Shown here: positions 8,846-16,474 of the stretch, in pieces
Numbering within the stretch: the stretch's first letter is position 1
Layout: every line of letters begins with the position of its first letter
Program-made: the position numbers and the translations under genes
Origin: Anaerolineaceae bacterium UBA5404
GTDB lineage: Bacteria > Chloroflexota > Anaerolineae > Anaerolineales > Anaerolineaceae
Length of the DNA stretch: 64,000 nt
Direction of reading: 5' to 3'
Assembly (NCBI GenBank): GCA_002409625.1
Contig: DHNY01000003.1
Location: 6,703-70,702, forward strand
Notes under the pieces: model-generated
Told to the model about the DNA's origin: nothing
Databases searched by the model: none
What the model saw: only the letters and a program-made list of their open reading frames with translations

Positions 8846-10459
8846 TTAGAGTGCCAATCTGGAAACCAGTATCGCCATCCCATAAGCGGGAAGGCTAATC
8901 CCGGTGCCGCTCATGTGGCTGGTCATGGCATCATTACCATTAAAAACCAAATCCCATTCATTAACTTCGTCGATGGGAAGTTCAAAATGCTGAATATCAG
9001 AAGAAAAGTTCAAGACGACCAGGCTGGTTTCTTCCTCCAAATGGCGCAGATAAACAAGTAGGTGTTTGTTATCGCTGGGAATGAGCACCATTTTACCTGC
9101 CTGCAGACTGCTGTGTTTTTTTCGAACTTTAATCAGTTCTTTGTAGAAATTTAAAAGGGAAGCCGGGCTGGATTGTTGATTGGCTACATTGCGCACGCTG
9201 TAATTGGGGTGCACCGGCAACCAGGGATCGCCTGTGCTAAAGCCGGCGTTGATGTTGGCATCCCATTGCATGGGCGAGCGGCAACCATCACGGCCTTTGT
9301 AAAATGGCCAATAACGTTTTCCAACAGGGTCCTGAATATTCTTGCGGGCAACTTTGATGTCTCTCATGCCAATTTCTTCGCCGTAATAAATGAAGGGTGT
9401 ACCGCGCACGGTGAGCAACATGGTTGCCAATAGCTTTAAGCGGCTGTCATCTTCGTTTTGGGTGTAGCGGGTAGCAGAACGCGGCAAATCATGATTGTTT
9501 AAAAAGTAGTTCGGCCAGGCTTCATCACCATGGAGGGCATCCCAATATTGAATGGCTTTTCCAAAGGCTTTGGCGTTCCAAGGGCTTTGCGCAAACGAAA
9601 AATCGAAAGCGGCGTGGAATTTATCCTCGCCGACAAGCGTGCGGGCATATACCGGTCCTTCAAGGAAAGTTTCACCCACCACATAGCGATCAGGGTATTC
9701 ATTAAGGATGGCACGAATTTCCTTGACCACTTCCATCATTTCAGGCTGGGAAATGTCGTAAATATGATCATAAGCCTCAAAGGGACGTCGCGCTAAGCCT
9801 TTTTTGCGAGGATTATCGCGCATCTGCTCATCTTTAAAGTAGGCATTGAAAACATCCAAGCGGAAACCGTCCACACCTTTGTCGAGCCAATACCTGAAGA
9901 CTTTCATTAGCATCGCCCTTAGTTCAGGGTTGCGCCAGTTGAGATCCGGCTGGTGTTTTTCGAACATGTGAAAATAGTACTTGTTAAGGTAGCGGTCATA
10001 CTCCCAACCCGGTCCACCAAAAGAAGAGAGCCAATTGTTGGGTGGTCCGCCGTTTGGGGCTGGGTCGCGCCACAAATACCAGTCATGATAGGGGTTATCA
10101 ACAGATTTGCGTGATTCAACGAACCAGCGGTGTTGGTCTGAAGTATGGTTTAGCACGAGATCCATAATGATATGCAAATCACGTTTGTGAGCTTCGGCGA
10201 TGAGCTGATCAAAGTCTTGTAAATGCCCGAACTTTGGGTCAATGGTGAGGTAATCGGCGACATCGTAGCCAAAATCTTTATCCGGAGAGGGATAGATGGG
10301 TGAAAGCCAAATGGCATCCACGCCCAGGTCTTTGATGTAATCAAGAGATTTGATGATGCCGGTTAAGTCACCAATGCCATCAGCGTTACTGTCTTGAAAT
10401 GAGCGGGGGTATATTTGGTAGATTATGCCATCTTTCCACCATAGCTTCTTTTTTTCCAT
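8846..10459 (-). CDS. GH13 alpha-glucosidase (oligo-1,6-glucosidase type)
   Basis: This 537-residue cytoplasmic enzyme is predicted to hydrolyse (or transfer) terminal alpha-glucosyl units of maltose, isomaltose or related oligosaccharides. Counting from the chosen start, the GH13 signatures are DxVxNHTS near 100-106, GFRLD with nucleophile D202, GET with acid/base E263, and NNHD with D324. A C-terminal beta-sandwich follows. Trehalose synthase or sucrose-acting relatives cannot be excluded. I chose the ATG at 10459 because GGAGGTG lies 10 bases upstream and the homologous sequence MEKKKLWWKDGIIYQIYPRSF begins there; the longer frame to 10519 would overlap the promoter. The promoter carries a palindromic operator-like sequence, suggesting sugar-responsive repression. 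Confidence 0.9.
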   Translation of the reverse strand: MEKKKLWWKDGIIYQIYPRSFQDSNADGIGDLTGIIKSLDYIKDLGVDAIWLSPIYPSPDKDFGYDVADYLTIDPKFGHLQDFDQLIAEAHKRDLHIIMDLVLNHTSDQHRWFVESRKSVDNPYHDWYLWRDPAPNGGPPNNWLSSFGGPGWEYDRYLNKYYFHMFEKHQPDLNWRNPELRAMLMKVFRYWLDKGVDGFRLDVFNAYFKDEQMRDNPRKKGLARRPFEAYDHIYDISQPEMMEVVKEIRAILNEYPDRYVVGETFLEGPVYARTLVGEDKFHAAFDFSFAQSPWNAKAFGKAIQYWDALHGDEAWPNYFLNNHDLPRSATRYTQNEDDSRLKLLATMLLTVRGTPFIYYGEEIGMRDIKVARKNIQDPVGKRYWPFYKGRDGCRSPMQWDANINAGFSTGDPWLPVHPNYSVRNVANQQSSPASLLNFYKELIKVRKKHSSLQAGKMVLIPSDNKHLLVYLRHLEEETSLVVLNFSSDIQHFELPIDEVNEWDLVFNGNDAMTSHMSGTGISLPAYGMAILVSRLAL

Positions 10460-10490
10460 GGAATCATCACCTCCGAAAGTGTATGCTCTA

Positions 10491-10519
10491 ATTATACGAA
10501 AAATATCCGGATATATCAA
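10491..10519 (-). promoter_or_regulatory. Promoter with operator-like palindrome for GH13 gene
   Basis: On the minus strand, TTGATA (10519-10514) and TATAAT (10496-10491) are separated by exactly 17 bases. The spacer and -35 edge contain a perfect 12-bp palindrome, ATATCCGGATAT (10503-10514). A dimeric repressor bound there would block RNA polymerase. The regulator is not in this window. Confidence 0.75.
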
Positions 10520-10590
10520 TTTGGCATGATGCTTGCAGTGAATTAGCTGAATAATCGGTATTTGATTTGTACTGGCACTTAATGCTCTAT

Positions 10591-10630
10591 AAGGAGGTGC
10601 TTATTGACTGAAACAAAGTTAAAAAAGTGA
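10591..10630 (+). CDS. Possible 8-codon ORF with strong RBS
   Basis: AAGGAGGTG (10591-10599) is a near-perfect Shine-Dalgarno sequence placed six bases before TTG at 10604. It opens MTETKLKK and stops at TGA (10628-10630). It lies between the divergent GH13 and protease genes. It may be a leader peptide, or the remnant of the start of a lost gene. I see no other gene in the rest of this 335-bp gap, only the structured leader described next. Confidence 0.3.
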
Positions 10631-10676
10631 GAAATGATATTGCTTTTCAAGCAAATATGATATGATTAGGTCTAAT

Positions 10677-10766
10677 GGAATTTAAATTCCTTGTTTCAAG
10701 GCGACTTAAATACAGTCGGGGGTACATAGGACCTAGATCAAACAAAGGTATCATAGATACTGTTTG
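10677..10766 (+). promoter_or_regulatory. Structured 5' leader of the secreted protease gene
   Basis: Four inverted repeats follow one another: GGAATTTAAATTCC (10677-10690); CCTTG-TTT-CAAGG (10689-10701); CGACT-N7-AGTCG (10702-10718); and CAAACA-AAG-GTATC-ATA-GATAC-TGTTTG (10739-10766), which is paired throughout except for the AAG bulge. Upstream, TTGCTT-TTC-AAGCAA (10640-10654) and TATGAT (10661-10666) may belong to the promoter. The element ends just before the AAGGAG ribosome binding site. It matches no riboswitch class I can recall. Confidence 0.45.
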
Positions 10767-10794
10767 TCAGACATTTTAAAAAGGAGTAACAAGA

Positions 10795-13700
10795 ATGCAA
10801 AAAGTTGTATCCAAAATAGTAAGTTTTCTCTTGCTCGCTGCTTTATTAGTGAGCCCAGTGGCTGCAGCCGCTCCCGAGCGCGTGTATCCACCTACTGACG
10901 AGGTCGGTATTACCGCCGACGAAGCATTGTGGCTCGAAATGGCCCGTGCTGCCGATAGCTTTACAGTTCAATTAGCTGAGCCATCACTGGCAACCTATGA
11001 GGGCAGCAATGCGCTCTTCGCCATGCCTGCTCGCACCGATAGTGGCAAATTGAACTTCGAAGCCCCAGAAACTGTTGCTTACCTTGATTACATCAACAGC
11101 AAACTGGATGCTTTTATCGCCGAAGCCGAAGCCCTCTTGGGCCGTGAACTCGAAGTGCTCTATCGCTATGATGTTCTGCTCAACGGTTTTTCTGCCAAGA
11201 TGAGTGTTGAAGAAGCTGCTATGCTTCGCCAACTTCCTGAAGTTAAGGAAGTCTATGTTGACGAAATCTATCAAATCGACACGGATGTAAGCCCTGAATA
11301 CATTGGCGCGAACACGATTTGGGACGGTTCTGCTGTTCCATTGGCAGCCGGAAAAATGGGTGAAGGTACCATCGTTGGTATTATCGACACCGGTATCAAT
11401 ATGACCCACCCCAGCTTCCTTGATACCACACCTTTGGATCCCTATGTCTATCCTGTAACTGCCCCCAAGGGCCTTTGTGTTACCCATCCCGACACCCATC
11501 CTTGTAACAACAAGTTGATTGGTGCTTATGACATGTTGGGTGGTGGCAATGCTCATGACACCTTGGATCATGGCTCTCACACCGCTAGCACTGCCGCTGG
11601 TAACATCATTCCTGTTACTTATAATGGCGCCGTGGTTACCATCTCTGGTATGGCACCCCGAGCTCAGGTCCTTTCTTACAAGGTTTGTGACGCAGTAGGT
11701 TGTGCCACTTCTGCCTCTACAGCAGCCGTTAACCAAGCTGTTAAGGATGGCGCGGATTCTTTGAACTTCTCCATTGGTCCTCGCAATGGTCCAGCTCGCA
11801 GTCCTTGGACTGACAGCACTGAACTCGCTTTCCTTGAAGCTTTCAAGGTCGGTGTGTCCACTGCAACTTCAGCCGGTAACTCGGGTCCTGGCGTTTCTAC
11901 CATTTACAAAACTCCACCATGGGCTATTGTGACTGGTAACATGAACCACGGCCGTATTTTCGGTTATCCTGTCACCGTTAATCCTGGCGCAGGTGAACTT
12001 AAATCCCTGGCATTGCCTGCTGGTGATGGTTGGACCGTTCCCTTAACTGCTGACTTAAATGGCAAAACCCTCGTATGGGGTGGCCCTGATAACAAAGATG
12101 GTTGTGCACCATGGGCTGCTGGCTCCTTGACAGGCAAGATCGGCTTTGTGCAACGAGGAACTTGTTCATTCAAGGACAAAGCTGAGAACATTCAAAATGC
12201 TGGTGGTATCTTTGCATTAGTTTACAACAATGCTCCTGGTGCCCCTATTGTCATGGGTTCTGAAACTGGTAACGTTACCATTGAAGCTGCGATGATTTCA
12301 CTCGAAGATGGTCTGGCTATTGAAGCAGTTGCTGGTTCACCAATGACTGTCAATATTAGTGCCACATTGGGCTCCACCACCAAACCTGGCTGGGGCGAGA
12401 AAATGGCTGATTCAAGCTCACGCGGTCCTATTGACAACATGGACATCCTTCAACCTGACTTGGTTGCTCCTGGCACCAACGTTTTGGCTGCATACTCTGC
12501 CCCTGGCAAAGTTGACCTGATGTCCGGTACCTCAATGGCTGGGCCCCACAGCGCGGGTGCTTTGGCATTGATGCGCTCCCTCTACACAGATTGGAGTCCT
12601 GCCGCGCTGCGTTCCGCGATCATCATGACCGCTTATCCAGATGATATGAGAAATGATGATGATGGACCTGTTACCGCGTTTGATATTGGTAATGGTCGTA
12701 TTGACCTGACCAAAGCTGCCTTGGCTGGCTTGGTTATGGAAGAAACCTATGAAAACTACGTCGCTGCGAATCCTGCAGCTGGTGGTGATCCCCGTAACCT
12801 GAACATCCCCTCCTATCAGAACAGCCTGTGTCTTGATGGTTGTAGCTTTACCCGAACTGTTACAAACATCACTGATGTTGATGCCAATTATGAGATTGAA
12901 ATCGACAAGAGCAGCAATTTATTCCAGATTACAACAGAACCCGCGGCAGGCTTTACGATTGCTGCTGGTGAAACGCAGGAAATTAAGGTTACTTTGAATG
13001 TTCCCTTTGAGGCACTTGGCGCATGGCAATTTGCCCGTATCAAATTCCTAACAGATGCGGAATTCGAGAATGGCAAAAAAGTCAGCGATACCGCGTTCTC
13101 CTTAGCAGCTAGAGCCAAGGTCGAAGGTTCAACCATGCCTGATCATTTGATTCGAAACATTGATCAAGCCGCTGGTGAATATACCTTTAAAGATGTTTAC
13201 AACGCCAAACCGATTAAAAACTTCACTAATGTGCGCTATGGCTTGACCGCGGGCACTATTGTAGAATTTGAAGTTACAGAAGATCCTACCAATGATGAAC
13301 CCTACGATGATGTGAGCCAAAACTACATTATCCAGACCAGCTGTCCCTCAAACACCCAACGAATGGTGGTTCAGGTACTTGAAACGACATCTCAGGATCT
13401 TGATATCTTTGTTGGTCTTGGAGCCACTCCCCACAAATTGCTGGAGAAAGCTGTTTCAGGCGAACCAGGTCCATTCGAATACATGAACCTGATCAATCCT
13501 GGCTTTAGCGGTGGTTGTTGGATTATGGTCCAAAACTGGGAAGCTTCTGAAGAGGGCGGCACTGATCCTGTCAAATTGGCTTATGGCTTTGTTCCAAAGT
13601 CTGGTGGTCAAAACTATACTATTACCGGTCCAAGCGGTGAAGTTACCGAACTGACCCCATTTGATGTGAAAGTTGCTTGGAATCTTGGCGCTTCATTTGA

Positions 13701-13866
13701 TGAGGCTGAGATTTGGTACGGTTGGTTCAGCATTGGAACCGACACCAATATCAAAGATGATATTGGTAAAGTGAGTTTCAACCTCTTCAAGGGAGAGGCA
13801 GATCCTGATCCCGATCCTGTACTGGATCAATTCATCCACTTCCCTGTCATCTTTAACGAAGAGTAA
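10795..13866 (+). CDS. Secreted subtilisin-like serine protease (S8) with PA domain
   Basis: This 1023-residue extracellular endopeptidase starts with a Sec signal peptide (residues 1-26, ending AVAAAA-like). An I9-type propeptide region covers about 55-160. The catalytic triad is D198 (GIIDTG), H259 (HGSH) and S580 (GTSMAGPHSAG), with oxyanion N362 (SAGNSGP). A protease-associated (PA) domain is inserted between His and Ser at about 400-520, as in subtilases of the lactocepin/plant cucumisin group. A fibronectin-III-like domain follows (about 680-770), then a beta-rich C-terminal region ending in a DPDPDP linker and a hydrophobic tail. It probably degrades environmental protein for this heterotroph. 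It is monocistronic, with AAAAAGGAG before the ATG and a strong terminator after it. Confidence 0.95.
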   Translation: MQKVVSKIVSFLLLAALLVSPVAAAAPERVYPPTDEVGITADEALWLEMARAADSFTVQLAEPSLATYEGSNALFAMPARTDSGKLNFEAPETVAYLDYINSKLDAFIAEAEALLGRELEVLYRYDVLLNGFSAKMSVEEAAMLRQLPEVKEVYVDEIYQIDTDVSPEYIGANTIWDGSAVPLAAGKMGEGTIVGIIDTGINMTHPSFLDTTPLDPYVYPVTAPKGLCVTHPDTHPCNNKLIGAYDMLGGGNAHDTLDHGSHTASTAAGNIIPVTYNGAVVTISGMAPRAQVLSYKVCDAVGCATSASTAAVNQAVKDGADSLNFSIGPRNGPARSPWTDSTELAFLEAFKVGVSTATSAGNSGPGVSTIYKTPPWAIVTGNMNHGRIFGYPVTVNPGAGELKSLALPAGDGWTVPLTADLNGKTLVWGGPDNKDGCAPWAAGSLTGKIGFVQRGTCSFKDKAENIQNAGGIFALVYNNAPGAPIVMGSETGNVTIEAAMISLEDGLAIEAVAGSPMTVNISATLGSTTKPGWGEKMADSSSRGPIDNMDILQPDLVAPGTNVLAAYSAPGKVDLMSGTSMAGPHSAGALALMRSLYTDWSPAALRSAIIMTAYPDDMRNDDDGPVTAFDIGNGRIDLTKAALAGLVMEETYENYVAANPAAGGDPRNLNIPSYQNSLCLDGCSFTRTVTNITDVDANYEIEIDKSSNLFQITTEPAAGFTIAAGETQEIKVTLNVPFEALGAWQFARIKFLTDAEFENGKKVSDTAFSLAARAKVEGSTMPDHLIRNIDQAAGEYTFKDVYNAKPIKNFTNVRYGLTAGTIVEFEVTEDPTNDEPYDDVSQNYIIQTSCPSNTQRMVVQVLETTSQDLDIFVGLGATPHKLLEKAVSGEPGPFEYMNLINPGFSGGCWIMVQNWEASEEGGTDPVKLAYGFVPKSGGQNYTITGPSGEVTELTPFDVKVAWNLGASFDEAEIWYGWFSIGTDTNIKDDIGKVSFNLFKGEADPDPDPVLDQFIHFPVIFNEE

Positions 13867-13887
13867 AGATTACATAAACTGATAAAA

Positions 13888-13917
13888 AACAGAGAGCGAA
13901 AGCTCTCTGTTTTTTTC
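13888..13917 (+). terminator. Intrinsic terminator of the protease gene
   Basis: AACAGAGAGC (13888-13897) pairs with GCTCTCTGTT (13902-13911) around a GAAA tetraloop and is followed by a T-run. Confidence 0.9.
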
Positions 13918-14015
13918 TTAATCCATGTTTTTATAAGCCTAAATCCGTTTTAAAGCCTTTCATTCTTAATTTGGCTTTTAGAAGTTATTGAATTTACTAA
14001 AAAACTGCATAAAAC

Positions 14016-14044
14016 TTGCATTTCATTCCCCACTCTGGTATTAT
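14016..14044 (+). promoter_or_regulatory. Promoter of the nusA-infB operon
   Basis: TTGCAT (14016-14021) and TATTAT (14039-14044) are separated by 17 bases. Nothing else in the surrounding 270-bp gap looks coding. Confidence 0.7.
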
Positions 14045-14078
14045 TTTGTTCAGTAAGGTTCATACTTTTCGTTGCGAG

Positions 14079-14105
14079 AAGTGGGCAGTAGTCCACTTTT
14101 TTCTT
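14079..14105 (+). promoter_or_regulatory. Terminator-like hairpin in the nusA leader
   Basis: AAGTGG (14079-14084) pairs with CCACTT (14093-14098), followed directly by a T-rich run. It sits between the promoter and the nusA start, where termination would attenuate the operon. NusA itself promotes pausing and termination, so autoregulation is plausible. Similar hairpins often precede rimP at the head of nusA operons, but rimP is missing here. Confidence 0.5.
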
Positions 14106-14141
14106 AACTGGAAAGTGTAGAGTTTTTTTGGAGAAATAAGC

Positions 14142-16031
14142 ATGAAAAGCGAATTTGCTTTAGCCTTCAATGAGATACTTGAAGACAAAGGACTACCTAA
14201 AGAGGTTATCATCGAAGCCATTAAGGCAGCGATGGTCTCCGCATACCGAAAATCAGTGGGGGCTTCGGCCGCGCAAGATGTGCAGGTGGATATCGATTTT
14301 GATAAAGGTACCATTGCCGTGTTTGCTCAAAAGGAAGTCACTGATAGTATTTTTGATGAGCGCACTGAAGTTTTGCTCGAGGACGCGCGCAAAGTTGACC
14401 CAAATTGCGAATTAGGCGATTTGGTCATGGTTGAAAGCACCCCAGAAAACTTTGGTCGCATTGCGGCGCAAACTGCACGCCAGGGCATTCAGCAAAAGAT
14501 TCGCGATGCCGAACGCGCCGCGCAGTTTGAATTCTTTAGCAAGCAGGTTGGCGAGGTGACCAACGGTGTGGTTCAAGCGGTTAATCCGCGCCAGGCAACC
14601 ATCGGTTTGGACCTTAAGGCTGAAGGCATCATGTTACGCAAGGACATGATTTCTGGCGAGCGTTTTAGAATTCATGACCGCATCCGCGCTTATGTTTACG
14701 AAGTGAAAGATTCGCCTAAAGGCTTGGAAATTATGCTTTCACGCGCTCATCGCAACTTTTTGCGACGTCTGCTTGAGACCGAAGTGCCTGAAATTTATCA
14801 TGGCATTGTTGAAATCCGCTCCATCGCCCGTGAACCCGGCCAACGCGCCAAAGTGGCTGTTTCTGCAACGCAAATGGGCATCGATCCCGTGGGCGCCTGT
14901 GTTGGGCAACGCGGTGTGCGTATTCAAGCCATTGTGCGTGAACTGCACAACGAAAAAATTGACGTTATCGAATGGAGCCCGGATACTGCCGTTTACATCA
15001 GCAAGGCGATTAGCCCCGCGCGTGTTGCCGGCGTGTACCTCAACTATGGCACTGGTGAAAACAAAACCGCAACGGTTGTTGTGGCAGAAGACCAGCTTAG
15101 CTTGGCTATTGGTCGCGAAGGTCAAAACGCCAGGCTGGCAGCCAAACTGACCGGATGGCGCATTGACATTATGAGTATTCCAGAGGCAGCCCATCGCGCC
15201 TTGGTTCAATTACGTGAAAATCCAGAGTTGGCGGAATACGCTCAAAGTGAAGCTGAAACCATGGCTAAAGTGGATGAACTCCTTCAAAAGAAAGAAGAAG
15301 GTCGCCCATTAGGTTTGGATGACAACACACTTATCGCTCGTTTTGTGGATCGCTTTGAACGCCGCGGCGAAGAAGAACGCAAGCTCATCGAAGACGAAAG
15401 AGCCATGGAAATCAAACGCCTGCGTGATGAAATTGACCCACGTGCCTTTGAACTGAACCTTTTGGATGTGCCCGAGATTAAGGAACACATCACCATCCTC
15501 TTACAGGCAGCTGGTTTGGATACCTTTGGCGATCTTATGTTGCAGACCATGCTCGACCCTGATGCCATTTTGGCATATGAAGGCATTGGTCCTAAATCTT
15601 TTGAAAACATTATGGAAGCCATCCCCTTGGTAACTTTCCCTGAACCAGAGGTAGTTGAGGTGCCAGAAAGTGAAGCTGAGCCCGTGGCTGAAGTTGCCCT
15701 TGAACCTGAGGTAGAAGTTGAAACACCTCAAGAACCTGAGGTTGAACTTGACCTGCCTGAAGAACCTGAGGAACTACCAGAAGAGGAACCAGAACCCGAG
15801 CCTGTTGTGGAAGAAGACGAAGAAGAAAAATCTTTCGCTGAACTCTTTAGCCTGGAGTCAACCAAGATTAAACCAGTCCGTGAAGATGACGAAGAGCACC
15901 TTCTCATGACCGGTGGTAAAAAGAAGAAAGCGAAAAAGAAGAGAAGTTATACTATTGAGTATGACCCAGATGAAGACCAAACCTTCAAGCAGTTTAAATA
16001 CCGCGATGAAGATGATTGGGAAAATTGGTAA
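14142..16031 (+). CDS. nusA: Transcription termination/antitermination factor NusA
   Basis: NusA binds RNA polymerase and nascent RNA, modulating pausing, termination and antitermination. The 629 residues comprise an N-terminal RNAP-binding domain (about 1-125), an S1 domain (about 135-200), KH1 with VGQRGVRI near 252, KH2 with LAIGREGQNARLAAKLTGW near 318-336, and a helix-hairpin-helix region (about 450-495; GIGPKSF). A long Glu/Pro-rich acidic tail (about 500-570) and a Lys-rich stretch then an acidic end follow, so the protein is clearly longer than the usual 350-500 residues. GGAG lies eight bases before the ATG. It is first in an operon with ylxR and infB, the usual order minus rimP. Confidence 0.95.
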   Translation: MKSEFALAFNEILEDKGLPKEVIIEAIKAAMVSAYRKSVGASAAQDVQVDIDFDKGTIAVFAQKEVTDSIFDERTEVLLEDARKVDPNCELGDLVMVESTPENFGRIAAQTARQGIQQKIRDAERAAQFEFFSKQVGEVTNGVVQAVNPRQATIGLDLKAEGIMLRKDMISGERFRIHDRIRAYVYEVKDSPKGLEIMLSRAHRNFLRRLLETEVPEIYHGIVEIRSIAREPGQRAKVAVSATQMGIDPVGACVGQRGVRIQAIVRELHNEKIDVIEWSPDTAVYISKAISPARVAGVYLNYGTGENKTATVVVAEDQLSLAIGREGQNARLAAKLTGWRIDIMSIPEAAHRALVQLRENPELAEYAQSEAETMAKVDELLQKKEEGRPLGLDDNTLIARFVDRFERRGEEERKLIEDERAMEIKRLRDEIDPRAFELNLLDVPEIKEHITILLQAAGLDTFGDLMLQTMLDPDAILAYEGIGPKSFENIMEAIPLVTFPEPEVVEVPESEAEPVAEVALEPEVEVETPQEPEVELDLPEEPEELPEEEPEPEPVVEEDEEEKSFAELFSLESTKIKPVREDDEEHLLMTGGKKKKAKKKRSYTIEYDPDEDQTFKQFKYRDEDDWENW

Positions 16032-16057
16032 GACAATAAACCTTTAAAAGTGTAAAG

Positions 16058-16399
16058 GTGGCAACAAAACGTAGTAAAAAACCTAAACATATCCCCCAAC
16101 GCACTTGCGTTGGATGTCGTCAAGTGCTTGCCAAGCGAACGCTCATTCGTTTAGTAAGGATAGGCGACGAAGTGCAGGTTGATCCTAGCGGCAAGTTGCC
16201 CGGTCGTGGAGCTTATTTGCATGACCGAAAAAGCTGCTGGGAACTTGGCTTAAAAGGCCGCATAGAAAAAGCATTAAGGACCACCATCCATGAGCAAAAC
16301 AAGGCTGTTTTACAAAGCTTTATGGAAACCCTGGACGATGACGCGGAGGCAGAAATCCTCATAAACAAAGAAAACGCGTCAGAAACCGAACTGAGCTAA
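16058..16399 (+). CDS. ylxR: YlxR/RnpM family RNA-binding protein
   Basis: This 113-residue basic protein has the family signatures RTCVGCRQ (about 16-23) and PGRGAYLH (about 48-55). YlxR folds bind nucleic acid; in Firmicutes the homologue RnpM interacts with RNase P. It starts with GTG at 16058 without a strong Shine-Dalgarno sequence, 27 bases after nusA. The acidic last 25 residues are an extension. The nusA-ylxR-infB order is conserved widely and supports the call. The ribosomal L7Ae-like gene often found next is absent. Confidence 0.9.
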   Translation: MATKRSKKPKHIPQRTCVGCRQVLAKRTLIRLVRIGDEVQVDPSGKLPGRGAYLHDRKSCWELGLKGRIEKALRTTIHEQNKAVLQSFMETLDDDAEAEILINKENASETELS

Positions 16400-16474
16400 T
16401 GAAAAAAACAGCATAAGTCGTTTTCGTTTGCTCATCGCTCAGCCCTGGATGGTTTGGAGAAATCGGAGGTAGAC

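Noticed and set aside
10460..10519. Upstream extension of the GH13 glucosidase to the ATG at 10519
   Set aside because: The extra 20 codons overlap the -35/-10 promoter and the strong ribosome binding site in front of ATG 10459.
10984..11736. 250-codon open frame on the minus strand inside the S8 protease gene
   Set aside because: It is antisense to the conserved catalytic region of the protease, has no ribosome binding site and its translation resembles no protein family.
16454..16474. TTG start for IF-2 at 16454
   Set aside because: ATG 16475 has a consensus ribosome binding site at ideal distance; the TTG has none.
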